This document shows, in pieces, positions 9,131 to 17,224 of a stretch of DNA of 64,000 nucleotides. Source of the stretch: an uncultured Anaerolineales bacterium (lineage in GTDB: Bacteria > Chloroflexota > Anaerolineae > Anaerolineales > UBA6663); NCBI GenBank assembly GCA_937952305.1, contig CALFZO010000006.1:124001-188000 (forward strand), in the 5' to 3' direction. Below the pieces are notes generated by a model, which saw nothing but the letters and a program-made list of their open reading frames with translations, made no database searches and was not told the origin of the DNA. The position numbers and the translations under genes are program-made. Each line of letters opens with the position of its first letter. Position 1 is the first letter of the stretch.

Positions 9131-9946
9131 ATGCGCAGGTTCTGGCTGGCTCTGCTGGTGCTGGCGGCCGCGTGCCGTCCGGCCGCCACCCCGACGGCGA
9201 CCCTGCCGCCGCCCTCCATCGCCACCTCCACGCCGGCCGCGGCCCCCACGGCCAGCGTGCCCACGCCGGCCCAGGCGCCGACCCCGCCCGCGCCCAACCC
9301 GATCACGCTGACAGCCACGGACGGCACACCCCTGGCCGCCGCCTACTACGCCCCGGCCGGCGCCGCGCCGCTGGCGGCGGGCAGCGCCCCGGCCGTCCTG
9401 CTGCTGCACATGTTTGGGCGCACCCGCGCGGACTGGGACGCCTTCGCGCGCGAGCTGCAGGCCTACGGCGTGGCGGCCCTGGCCCTGGACCTGCGCGGCC
9501 ACGGCGAGAGCGGCGGCCCGGCTGATTGGGCCAAGGCGCCCGGCGATGTGCGCACCGCCTGGGATTGGCTGGCCGCCCGCCCGGAGGTGGACCGGACGGC
9601 GACCGCCCTGATCGGCGCCAGCATTGGGGCCAACCTGGCCCTGATCACGGGCGCCAACACGCCGGAGGTGGCCGCCGTGATCGCGCTCTCGCCGGGCGTG
9701 GACTATCAGGGCGTGCAGCCCGAAGGCGCGTTGGCCAACTTCGGCGCCCGGCCGGTCTTCCTGATCGCCAGCCAGAACGACGCCTTCGCCTATGCCAGCG
9801 TGCGCCAGCTGGCGCCCGAGCTGACCGCCGGCGAGACGTACTACTTCACCGGGTCCGCCCACGGGACCGAGCTCTTCGCCGACCCGGCCCTGGCAACGCT
9901 GCTGCTGGATTGGCTGACGAAGCAGTTGGGGATCGTGAAGGGGTAA
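9131..9946 (+). CDS. Lipoprotein alpha/beta hydrolase
   Basis: A 271-aa predicted exported serine hydrolase. A short hydrophobic N-terminus ends in LAAAC (C15), suggesting lipidation. A Thr/Pro/Ala-rich spacer (about 16-58) leads to an alpha/beta-hydrolase domain. The candidate triad is S164 (GASIGA), D217 (SQNDAF) and H244 (SAHGTE), with an oxyanion region LLLHMFGRT. The ATG at 9131 is preferred to the in-frame start 27 bp earlier because GGAGG is 5 nt upstream and the signal peptide starts there. The substrate is unknown; possibly a dienelactone-hydrolase-like or peptidase-like esterase. Confidence 0.8.
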   Translation: MRRFWLALLVLAAACRPAATPTATLPPPSIATSTPAAAPTASVPTPAQAPTPPAPNPITLTATDGTPLAAAYYAPAGAAPLAAGSAPAVLLLHMFGRTRADWDAFARELQAYGVAALALDLRGHGESGGPADWAKAPGDVRTAWDWLAARPEVDRTATALIGASIGANLALITGANTPEVAAVIALSPGVDYQGVQPEGALANFGARPVFLIASQNDAFAYASVRQLAPELTAGETYYFTGSAHGTELFADPALATLLLDWLTKQLGIVKG

Positions 9947-9954
9947 GGCCGGCC

Positions 9955-11013
9955 TCAGCGCACCAGCAGCAGGGCCAGCGGGATCACCAGGATCACGAGC
10001 AGGAAGATCGCCAGCGTGCGGCGCGAGTGGCCGATCGCGTCGGCGATATGGAGCAGGGCGCTCTCGTACGGACGATACCCCACCAGCAGGATGATCAGGG
10101 ACACAATCGTCACGCTCAGCATCTCCGCCAGCACCACCACGAACGCCGGCGGGTTGTTGAGCAGCAGCGCGGCCACCAGCGTGTCGATGAAGGTGGTGAT
10201 GTTGGCGCCCATGATGTAGGGGATGACGTTGCCGCGCCGGACGTAGCCGCGCACGGCCAGCGGCACCAGGATTGACAGCGACACCGAGACCGACATCGTC
10301 AGGCTGGTGATCCCCAGGCCGAGCAGGAACGTGAACCACGGGCGCTCCAGCCAGCGCTGACCGGGATGCTCTTGGAGGTGGAACTCCGGCAGGCCCCGGT
10401 CGATCAGGTTGAGGCTGAACCAGAGCACGCCAAAGCCGAGCGCGAAAACGGCCAACTGCGGCAGGGTGCGCTCTGCCAGGCCGATCACCGGGTCGAAGAG
10501 CACGTCCAGGAGCGAGAGCAGCGGCCAGGCTTCGCGCGGCGTCAGCCAGTCCAGCACGCGCGACTCGAGCAGACTGTAGCCCACCAGCAGCGCCGGCGTG
10601 TAGATGGCGAACGTGACCAGCAGCGAGAGCAGGCCCATCGCCAGGCTGTCGCGCTTGTTATGCCCGCGCAGGGCGTAGACGAAGCCGAGCGCCAGCACGA
10701 TGAACGAAGCCCCGAAACGGCTGCCCGCGATCATGGCGAAGGCGCCCAACTGGTCGATGGCGCCGGCGTCAAAAAAGGTCAGCGCCGTGGCCGCCACCGG
10801 CGAGCCGGACAGCACCCCGTACGCGAACAACCAGCCGAAGCCGAGCGCGTTGGCGGCGTTGGACACAGCCCAGCCCTGGATGTACGGCACCAGAGCTTTG
10901 GCCCCGCTCTTGAGCAGCTGGATCGCCAGGATAAACAGCAACAGCGCCGCCAGGACAATGGCGACCTTGCCCCAGTTGATCCGGCGGGCCGCCGCGCCCA
11001 GCGACGTCGTCAC
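9955..11013 (-). CDS. Na/Pi-cotransporter-type membrane protein
   Basis: A 352-aa polytopic membrane protein with about 8-9 hydrophobic segments. The two inverted half-motifs of the sodium/phosphate cotransporter II family are recognisable: GVLSGSPVAAT in the first half and TSLTMSVSVSLS plus GANITTFIDTL in the second. The canonical QSSS-type motif is degenerate, so the transported ion is uncertain. The start codon overlaps the stop of the HD-domain gene by 4 nt (ATGA), indicating translational coupling. It is the last gene of a minus-strand run that starts at ugd. Confidence 0.6.
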   Translation of the reverse strand: MTTSLGAAARRINWGKVAIVLAALLLFILAIQLLKSGAKALVPYIQGWAVSNAANALGFGWLFAYGVLSGSPVAATALTFFDAGAIDQLGAFAMIAGSRFGASFIVLALGFVYALRGHNKRDSLAMGLLSLLVTFAIYTPALLVGYSLLESRVLDWLTPREAWPLLSLLDVLFDPVIGLAERTLPQLAVFALGFGVLWFSLNLIDRGLPEFHLQEHPGQRWLERPWFTFLLGLGITSLTMSVSVSLSILVPLAVRGYVRRGNVIPYIMGANITTFIDTLVAALLLNNPPAFVVVLAEMLSVTIVSLIILLVGYRPYESALLHIADAIGHSRRTLAIFLLVILVIPLALLLVR

Positions 11014-11660
11014 AGCTCGCCTCGCGTCTCAGCCCGCAGCCGGTCGAAGAACTCGCCCAGGTAGCGCTGGCGGGCCTCGGCCAGCGCCCGCGCGGCCGGC
11101 GTGTGCAGCCGGTCCTTGATCTTGGAGAGCTTGAACAGGAACTCGTGGTAAGGAGTGTGCGCCTCGCCGGGCTCTTTCTCGCCGGTGGCCTGAAAGCGCG
11201 CGGAGGGCTCACCGGTGAGGGGTTGGCCGGCCAGGGCCGCGTAGGCGACCGCGCGCGCGGCGCCGATGGCGCCCAGCACGTCGAGCTTGTCGCTGTCAAA
11301 CAGGACTTTGGCCTCCACCGTCTCCGGGCGCTCCGTGCCGCGAAAACGATGGGCGCGGATGCAGTGCTGGACGGCGGCGATGCGCTCCGGCGGCCAGCCC
11401 TCGGCCGCCAGCACCTGCTGCGCGAACTCGGCCGAGTCGAGGTGATGGCTGGCGCGGCGCTCGGCGGCGGCGGTGGGGCCGCCGGACGGCGCGGCGCCGT
11501 GGGCGTCGTGGAGCAGCGCCGCCGCGCGCACGATGGCCAGATCGGCGCCTTCGGCTTGCGCCAGGCGCTCGGCCAGGGCCAGCACGCGCAGGATGTGGCT
11601 GAAGTCGTGCACCGGGTCCGCGTCCGCGTACCAGGCGCGCGCTTGGTCAATCGTCGGCAT
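11010..11660 (-). CDS. HD-domain metal-dependent phosphohydrolase
   Basis: A 216-aa protein with the HD-superfamily metal-binding pattern: H and D in VHDFSHILRVLALAE near 18-32, then LLHDAHG near 48-54 and a later D in LFDSDKLDVLGA. It resembles small HD hydrolases of the YedJ/YpgQ type, which act on nucleotides or nucleotide-like phosphoesters. The substrate is not predictable. It lies 11 bp downstream of a 63-aa protein gene and overlaps the transporter by 4 nt, so it is in the same operon. Confidence 0.85.
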   Translation of the reverse strand: MPTIDQARAWYADADPVHDFSHILRVLALAERLAQAEGADLAIVRAAALLHDAHGAAPSGGPTAAAERRASHHLDSAEFAQQVLAAEGWPPERIAAVQHCIRAHRFRGTERPETVEAKVLFDSDKLDVLGAIGAARAVAYAALAGQPLTGEPSARFQATGEKEPGEAHTPYHEFLFKLSKIKDRLHTPAARALAEARQRYLGEFFDRLRAETRGEL

Positions 11661-11671
11661 GCGCTGGGCCG

Positions 11672-11863
11672 CTATTCGCCGCCGTCGGTCTTCTTGCTGC
11701 CGATCTCGACCAACTGGATCTGCGCCTGGTAGCGCTTGCCGTCGATCTCGATCTTGCTGTTGGCGTAGTAGCCTTTGGAGCCCGTCTTGAAGTCTTTGGC
11801 CGGGAGCGTCATCACCCCCAGCAGCTTGCCGTCGTCGGTCTTGATCTCAGCGATGATGAGCAT
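11672..11863 (-). CDS. Small conserved-looking protein, 63 aa, unknown
   Basis: A 63-residue acidic/basic mixed protein with alternating beta-like pattern (IIAEIKTDDGKLLGVMTLPA and IEIDGKRYQAQIQLVEIG). It has no signal peptide or membrane segment. A good ribosome site (GGAGGA) lies 7 nt upstream of the ATG. It is flanked by 46 bp to acpS and 11 bp to the HD gene, all on one strand, so it is very likely expressed. I do not recognise the family. Confidence 0.7.
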   Translation of the reverse strand: MLIIAEIKTDDGKLLGVMTLPAKDFKTGSKGYYANSKIEIDGKRYQAQIQLVEIGSKKTDGGE

Positions 11864-11909
11864 GGTGTCCTCCGAGTACCCCGTCCGGCGCCGCAGCCCG
11901 GTCCCCCAG

Positions 11910-12269
11910 TCAGGTGGCGACCACCAGGGCGATGGCGTGCTCGTGCGTGTGACTCAAGCTGACGGCCCATTCACGCCAGCCCAGAGCTTGGGCCCGGGCC
12001 AGCGCTGCGCCGTGCAGGCGCAGTTCCGGCTCACGGTCCGGGCCGCTGACCACTTCAATATCCACCCAGCGGACCGCGCCGATGCCGCAGCCGAGGGCCT
12101 TGGCGGCGGCCTCCTTGGCCGCGAAGCGCGCCGCCAGCGAGGCCGCCCGGCCGGCGCAGTCGGCGCGCTCTTGCGCGGTAAAGAAGCGCCGGAAGAAGCG
12201 TTCGCCGTGGCGCGCCTGCGCGCGCTCGATCCGCGCCACTTCGATCAGATCCACGCCCGTGCGCAACAT
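11910..12269 (-). CDS. acpS: Holo-[acyl-carrier-protein] synthase
   Basis: A 119-aa 4'-phosphopantetheinyl transferase that moves phosphopantetheine from CoA to the serine of acyl carrier protein. Signatures are GVDLIEVARI at the N-terminus with the metal-binding Asp, ARFAAKEAAAKALG with the metal-binding Glu, and the C-terminal SLSHTHEHAIALVVAT. Length matches AcpS. The ATG at 12269 gives the normal N-terminus; an in-frame GTG at 12275 is an alternative. It is within a minus-strand operon between the M16 pair and small genes; fatty-acid genes are not nearby. Confidence 0.92.
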   Translation of the reverse strand: MLRTGVDLIEVARIERAQARHGERFFRRFFTAQERADCAGRAASLAARFAAKEAAAKALGCGIGAVRWVDIEVVSGPDREPELRLHGAALARAQALGWREWAVSLSHTHEHAIALVVAT

Positions 12270-12322
12270 GACCACCGCCGACCAGCGCCGGACGCCGACC
12301 GTCCGCCCGGCGCGTCCGTCGT

Positions 12323-13621
12323 CTATTCCGGCCCGGCCACCGCCAGAGCGTAGCCATCCACGCTCAAGTACTCCTGCGCCACGCTCAATAAGTCGTCCCG
12401 GGTGAGCGCGCGGATCAGGTCGGGATAGCGGCGCAGGTAGTCCAGGCCGAGGCCGAACAGTTCCATCGAGCTGATGTTGCTGGCCACGCCTTCGTTGGTC
12501 TCCATGGTCAGCGGCAGGCGGCCGATGAACTGGGCCTGGTTGTCCTCCAGCTCGGCCGCGGTGACGCGGCGGGTGAGGAAGCGCTTGAGCTCGCGCCGAA
12601 TCAAGTCCACGGCGCGATCCACGTTGGCGGAGCCGACGCCGGCGTAAGCGTACCAGGCGCCCGGCCCCAGGCCGCCGTTGAGGGCGCTGCCGGCGTAGTA
12701 GGCCAGGCCGTTCTTCTCGCGCACTTCGTGGCCGATGCGCCCGCCCATCCCGAAGACGCCCAGAATGTTGTTGGCCAGGCGGGCGGCCAGGAAACGCGGA
12801 TGACGGCGGGCCGGGCCGGGCACGCCCAGCAGCACATCGCTCTGGGCTTTGCCGGCCATGGCGACGTGGCGCTTGACGATCGCGGTCGGGCGGCTGATCT
12901 CGGGCAGCGCCGGCAGGTCGCCCTGGGCCGGGTTGGTCCAGTCGCCAAAGTGCTTGGCCACCAGGTCCACCGCGGCCTCGGCCGACACGGCGCCGACCAC
13001 GGTGACCAGCATCCCGCGCGGGCCGTAGTGCGTGCCGTGGAAACGAATCAGGTCCTCGCGCGTCAGGGCGCGGATGGTCTCGGGATAGCCGTCTTCTTCG
13101 ATGCTGTAAGGATGGCCGGGGTAGGCCAGCTCATAGAAGGCCTCGCTGGCGCGCGAGCGGGTGTCGTTGGCCTGGATGTTGAGGCGCGTCAGGATCTCGC
13201 CGCGCAAGCGCTCGACCTGCTCGGGCGGGAAGGTCGGCCGGCGCAGAGCGTCGGCGGCCAGGCCCAGGATCAGGTCCAGGTCCTCGGCCAGGCTCTTGCC
13301 GTAGAAGCCGGAGGTGTGCGTGCCGCCGGACACCGACAGGCTGGCCCCGACCGACTCGATCTGTTCGTAGATCTCGGCGAAGCTGTGGCGCGCGGTGCCG
13401 CGCATCAGGGACGCGGCGGTGAAGTCTGAGAGCCCGGCCTGCTCGCGGCCGTGCCAGAGCGCGCCGACGCGCAGGTCGGCGTCCACCACCACCGAAGGGC
13501 TGGTGAAGTTCTCGCGGGCCAGCACCACCACGCCGTTGGGCAGTTCCCGCCGGGTGATGTCGTCCGGGCCGGGGAGCGAGTTCGCCGCGGTGGTCAGTTT
13601 CTTCTCTTTTTTCTTGGGCAT
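12323..13621 (-). CDS. M16-family peptidase, non-catalytic subunit
   Basis: A 432-aa insulinase-fold protein. The zinc-binding HxxEH of M16 is absent: the equivalent place reads GLSDFTAASLMRGT. It keeps the second-half R/Y substrate-binding motif, REKNGLAYYAGS. This is the pattern of the inactive partner in heterodimeric M16B peptidases. The ATG at 13621 (MPKKKEKK) follows an AGGA site; the longer in-frame extension has no homologous character. The catalytic partner lies 160 bp upstream on the same strand, so the two should form a processing-peptidase-like dimer. Confidence 0.88.
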   Translation of the reverse strand: MPKKKEKKLTTAANSLPGPDDITRRELPNGVVVLARENFTSPSVVVDADLRVGALWHGREQAGLSDFTAASLMRGTARHSFAEIYEQIESVGASLSVSGGTHTSGFYGKSLAEDLDLILGLAADALRRPTFPPEQVERLRGEILTRLNIQANDTRSRASEAFYELAYPGHPYSIEEDGYPETIRALTREDLIRFHGTHYGPRGMLVTVVGAVSAEAAVDLVAKHFGDWTNPAQGDLPALPEISRPTAIVKRHVAMAGKAQSDVLLGVPGPARRHPRFLAARLANNILGVFGMGGRIGHEVREKNGLAYYAGSALNGGLGPGAWYAYAGVGSANVDRAVDLIRRELKRFLTRRVTAAELEDNQAQFIGRLPLTMETNEGVASNISSMELFGLGLDYLRRYPDLIRALTRDDLLSVAQEYLSVDGYALAVAGPE

Positions 13622-13781
13622 CCTGACGGGCGAGGGCGGCCGCCGGCGGTCAAGCCCGGGGTCCGGCCGTCGCGCTCCTTCCTGAGCTAGGGCCTCGTCC
13701 CCCGGAAAGGCTGGACGAGCGCCGCTGGACGCAAAACGGTATTGGCCTGCCGGTCTCCATCGCGCTCCGATGGAGGCAAGG

Positions 13782-15068
13782 CTAGGCGGGCTGCGCCGGC
13801 CGCACATGGCCGACGGTCCGGCTGGTGCGGGCGAGATACTTCTGCGCCACGCGCTGGATATCGGCCACGGTCACAGCTTCCAGGCGCGGCAGGTAGTTCT
13901 CGAACCAGGTGTAGTCCTGCAGCACTTCGGTGAAGCCCAGCCAGAAGCCCTGATTGGTGACGCTCTCGGCGCCGTAGGCGAACAGGGCTTTGGCCTGCTT
14001 GACGGCCTTGCGCAGCTCGTCGGCGCTGACCGGCTCGCGGCGCATCCGGTCGATCTCGGCGTCCAGCGCGGCCTCCACCGCCTCCAGCGTCTGGCCGGCG
14101 CGCACCGTGGCGAAGACCGAGTACAGGTACGGGTCCACGGTCGGGGTCAGCGTGCCGCTCACACCGGCGGCCAGCCCGGTCTGGACCAGGGCCTGGTACA
14201 GGCGCGACGACTTGTTGCTGGTGCCGCCGCCGCCGAACATATTGAACGACGAGGCGCCGGCCAGGATGCTGTCCAGCGCCACCATCGGGTAGAAATCCGG
14301 ATCGGTGGCGGCCGGGGCGTGGTAGGCGAAGGTGACGTAGGCGGTCTCGCCCTCGTCCGAGATCGTCACGCGGCGCTCGCCCTTCTGGGCCGGCTCGGGC
14401 CGCGGCGCCAGCGCCGGCCGCTCCACGGCGGCGTGCTCGCCGAAGAGCGTCTTCAGGCGGGCCAGCAGCGCCCGCCGGTCGAAGTCGCCGACCGCGACGA
14501 CGATGGCGTTGTTGGGGGCGTAGTAGTGGTGATAGTGCGCCACCAGGTCCGCGCGCGTCATCGAGTGCAGGTCGGCCAGGTCGCCGATGACTTCGTGGTG
14601 ATACGGATGGACGCGGAAGGCCGCGTTCTGGACCTCTTCGCTGAGCCGGAAAGTCGGCTCGTTCTCGTACATCTGCCGCTCGGAGATGATGACGGTGCGC
14701 TCGGACTCCACCTCCTTGGGCGGGAAGAGCGCGGCGCGCATCCGGTCGGCCTCCAGCCGCAGGGCGTAGTCGATCGTGGCGGCCGGCATGGTCTCAAAGT
14801 AGGCCGTCCAGTCGATCCAGGTCATCGCGTTGCGGAAACCGCCGTCGCGCGCGATCTCGCGGTCGGCCGTGTTGCCCGGGAACTTCTTGGTCCCCTTGAA
14901 CATCATGTGCTCGACCCAGTGGCTGATCCCGGTGGTGCCGGAGCGCTCGTGGCGCGAGCCGACGCGGTACCACACCCACCAGGAGATGACCGGGGCGACG
15001 TGGACTTCTTTGAGGACGACCGTCAGCCCGTTCTTGAACTTGGTCTTGTAGATCCCGTTCGTTTTCAT
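13782..15068 (-). CDS. M16-family zinc peptidase, catalytic subunit
   Basis: A 428-aa insulinase-fold metallopeptidase. The inverted zinc motif is H50-W-V-E53-H54 in GISHWVEHMMFKGT, and the third ligand is E130 in TVIISE, at the expected 75-residue distance. No signal peptide is visible, so it is probably cytoplasmic. In other bacteria such pairs degrade peptides or process cofactor precursors such as PqqF/PqqL; no cofactor genes are nearby here. The partner gene is downstream. It lies 40 bp after ugd. Confidence 0.92.
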   Translation of the reverse strand: MKTNGIYKTKFKNGLTVVLKEVHVAPVISWWVWYRVGSRHERSGTTGISHWVEHMMFKGTKKFPGNTADREIARDGGFRNAMTWIDWTAYFETMPAATIDYALRLEADRMRAALFPPKEVESERTVIISERQMYENEPTFRLSEEVQNAAFRVHPYHHEVIGDLADLHSMTRADLVAHYHHYYAPNNAIVVAVGDFDRRALLARLKTLFGEHAAVERPALAPRPEPAQKGERRVTISDEGETAYVTFAYHAPAATDPDFYPMVALDSILAGASSFNMFGGGGTSNKSSRLYQALVQTGLAAGVSGTLTPTVDPYLYSVFATVRAGQTLEAVEAALDAEIDRMRREPVSADELRKAVKQAKALFAYGAESVTNQGFWLGFTEVLQDYTWFENYLPRLEAVTVADIQRVAQKYLARTSRTVGHVRPAQPA

Positions 15069-15108
15069 CCGGTCTCCGCTTCCGCCAGCCGGCCGCCCCG
15101 GCCCGGCT

Positions 15109-16404
15109 TCAGGCGCGGCCCATGCCGCGGTATTCGAAGCCCAGCTCCTTCAGGCGCTTGGGGTCGTACAGGTTGCGGCCATCCACCATCACCGGCTTGC
15201 GCATGCTGGTCTTGAGACGAGCCAGATCCAGCTGCTTGAACTCGTTCCACTCGGTGCACACCACCAGGGCGTCGACGTCCTGGGCGACCTCGTAGGCGTT
15301 GGCGCACATCTGCACGCCCGGCATCATGCGCTCGGCGATGTGCATGGCGACCGGGTCATAGCCCTTGATCGTGGCGCCCTCGGCCTGCAGCGCGCGCGCG
15401 ATCTCCACCGACGGCGCGTCACGCATGTCGTCGGTGTTGGGTTTGAAGGCCAGCCCGAGCAGGCCGATGGTCTTGCCCTTCATGCTGCCGAGCAGCTCGC
15501 GCGTCTTGAGGATGACCTGGCGGCGCTGGTACTTGTTGATGTCCATCACGGACTGCAGCAGCTGCGGGTGCTTGCCCTGCACGGTGGCCATGTAGGCCAG
15601 GGCGCGCACGTCCTTGGGGAAGCAGCTGCCGCCCCAGCCCAGGCCGGCGTTGAGGAAATGCTTGCCGATGCGCGGGTCGTAGCCCATGCCGGCCGCCACC
15701 TCTTTGACGTCGGCGCCGAGCGCCTCGCAGATGTTGGCGATCTCGTTGATGAACGAAATCTTGGTGGCCAGGAAGGCGTTGGACGCGTACTTGATCATCT
15801 CGGCGGTGCGCAGGTCGGTGACGACGATGGGCGCGCGCAGCGAGAGGTGCAGGTCGGCCACGCTGTTGGCGGCGGCACGGTCAGTGGAGCCCAGCACGAT
15901 GCGGGCCGGGTTCATGAAGTCGGAGATGGCCGAGCCCTCGGCCAGAAACTCCGGGCACGAGACCACGCTGAACGGGATCGGGTTGGGCTGCTTGCCGCGG
16001 ACGATATCGGCCACCCAGTCGCCGGTGCCCACCGGCACCGTGGACTTGTTGACGATGATCAGCGGCTTCTGCATGTGCTCGGCGATGGCCTCGGCCGCGC
16101 TGCGCACGTATTTCAGGTCGGCCTCGCCATCCACGCCTTCCGGCGTGCCCACGGCGATGAAAGCGAAATCCGCATCGCGCAGCGCCTCGGTGTAGGAGGT
16201 GGTGAAGTCCAGGCGGTCAGCAGCGACGTTGCGCTTGACCATCTCCTCCAGGCCCGGCTCGTAGATCGGCAGGATGCCCTTCTTGAGGTTCTCGATGCGC
16301 TCCGCGCTGATGTCGAGCGCGATCACGCGGTTGCCCAAGTCGGCGAAGCAGGTGCCAGTCACCAGCCCCACGTACCCCACGCCGACGACGCATATCTTCT
16401 TCAC
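15109..16404 (-). CDS. ugd: UDP-glucose 6-dehydrogenase
   Basis: A 431-aa NAD-dependent enzyme that oxidises UDP-glucose to UDP-glucuronate, feeding surface polysaccharide synthesis. The N-terminal Rossmann motif is VVGVGYVGLVTG, the middle domain carries catalytic Cys in GLGWGGSCFPKDVRAL (about 259), and the C-terminal domain has GLAFKPNTDDMRDAPS. The start is GTG at 16404, 8 nt after AAGGAG. It heads the M16/acpS/HD/transporter operon. A possible extended -10 lies about 105 bp upstream. GDP-mannose dehydrogenase is a close relative but the Cys-loop and length fit Ugd better. Confidence 0.93.
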   Translation of the reverse strand: MKKICVVGVGYVGLVTGTCFADLGNRVIALDISAERIENLKKGILPIYEPGLEEMVKRNVAADRLDFTTSYTEALRDADFAFIAVGTPEGVDGEADLKYVRSAAEAIAEHMQKPLIIVNKSTVPVGTGDWVADIVRGKQPNPIPFSVVSCPEFLAEGSAISDFMNPARIVLGSTDRAAANSVADLHLSLRAPIVVTDLRTAEMIKYASNAFLATKISFINEIANICEALGADVKEVAAGMGYDPRIGKHFLNAGLGWGGSCFPKDVRALAYMATVQGKHPQLLQSVMDINKYQRRQVILKTRELLGSMKGKTIGLLGLAFKPNTDDMRDAPSVEIARALQAEGATIKGYDPVAMHIAERMMPGVQMCANAYEVAQDVDALVVCTEWNEFKQLDLARLKTSMRKPVMVDGRNLYDPKRLKELGFEYRGMGRA

Positions 16405-16509
16405 AATGGTCTCTCCTTAGGAAAAGAAAACGGGCTCCAGATAGCCGATGCCCAGAGTACCGAGGATGGTCACTGAGCAACAGTCGCCCGTTTATCCCAT
16501 TCAACCAGG

Positions 16510-16518
16510 ATCATACCA
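16510..16518 (-). promoter_or_regulatory. Candidate extended -10 promoter of the ugd operon
   Basis: On the minus strand TGG-TATGAT fits an extended -10 (TGN plus hexamer). A -35 at 17 bp (TCGATG) is weak. It would give a leader of about 98 nt before ugd. Confidence 0.35.
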
Positions 16519-16550
16519 TATCGGTTATGTCTCATCGACACCCGGCCGCG

Positions 16551-16922
16551 CTAGGCCCAGCCGCGCGCGGTCAGCTCATCTTCATCATAGCCGAAGTAGT
16601 GGCCAAGCTCGTGGACCAGCGTGATGCGGATCTCGCGGCGCAATTCGGCTTCGGTCGGCGCGGCCTCGAGCAGGGGCCGATAGAACAGGGTGATACGATC
16701 CGGCTGGAAATAGACGTCGTCCGGGCGCCGCTCCACCAGCGGCACACCTTCATATAAGCCCAGCAGGCCCTCACCCTCGGGGTCCTGCTCCGCGGTCGGC
16801 GCGTCGGCGACCTCCAGCACGACGCTGGCCGCTTCGGCCCGCAGCTCGTCTGGCAGCTGCTCCAGCACCGCCTCGGCGATCTGGTAGACCAGGTCTTCAA
16901 AATGTCGGCGCGAGATTGGCAT
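16551..16922 (-). CDS. Zincin-like metallopeptidase (DUF1025-type)
   Basis: A 123-aa small protein with the zinc motif HELGH (H104, E105, H108) in TLVHELGHYFGYDEDEL near its C-terminus. This fits the possibly-metallopeptidase family known as PF06262/DUF1025, whose members are about 110-140 aa with no known substrate. The preceding region has the family feature of a short hydrophobic strand followed by ITLFYRPLLE. A full promoter, TTGTGG-17-TAGAAT, ends 6 nt before the ATG, so the transcript is probably leaderless. It is followed by ugd after 146 bp. Confidence 0.85.
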   Translation of the reverse strand: MPISRRHFEDLVYQIAEAVLEQLPDELRAEAASVVLEVADAPTAEQDPEGEGLLGLYEGVPLVERRPDDVYFQPDRITLFYRPLLEAAPTEAELRREIRITLVHELGHYFGYDEDELTARGWA

Positions 16923-16928
16923 TCAGCG

Positions 16929-16957
16929 ATTCTAGCCGTGAGTATAATCTTCCACAA
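16929..16957 (-). promoter_or_regulatory. Leaderless-type promoter of the zincin gene
   Basis: Minus strand: -35 TTGTGG (16957-16952), 17-bp spacer, -10 TAGAAT (16934-16929), then 6 nt to the ATG at 16922. It is the most complete of the start-abutting promoters in the window. Confidence 0.65.
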
Positions 16958-17224
16958 CCGGCCGGGCAGTTTGCGGGCCTCCGCTGAGAGTCGTCTAATT
17001 CAGGCGTGGAGAGCAGCCTGAGCGGAGTGACGCGGAGTCTGGGACGCTGGCCACGCCGGTCTGATTTGGCAAGGCTGAACGTCTATCCAACCACCGTGGC
17101 GTCCCAGACGTGGCGGCCGCGATCACGTTCCCGGCCGCGGCCCGCGCCATCCACGGCGCCTTGATCCCGGTCCACGGTCCAGATTAACTGACCCGTCCCG
17201 CCGTGCGCCCTGGAGTCAATCACA
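16958..17224. other. Intergenic region with long inverted repeat
   Basis: The gap between the zincin and the next plus-strand gene has no coding signal. GTCTGGGACGC (17037-17047) and GCGTCCCAGAC (17099-17109) are a perfect 11-bp inverted repeat around a 51-nt loop and could fold as a leader structure upstream of the membrane protein at 17225. No terminator-like T-run or known RNA motif was recognised. Confidence 0.4.
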
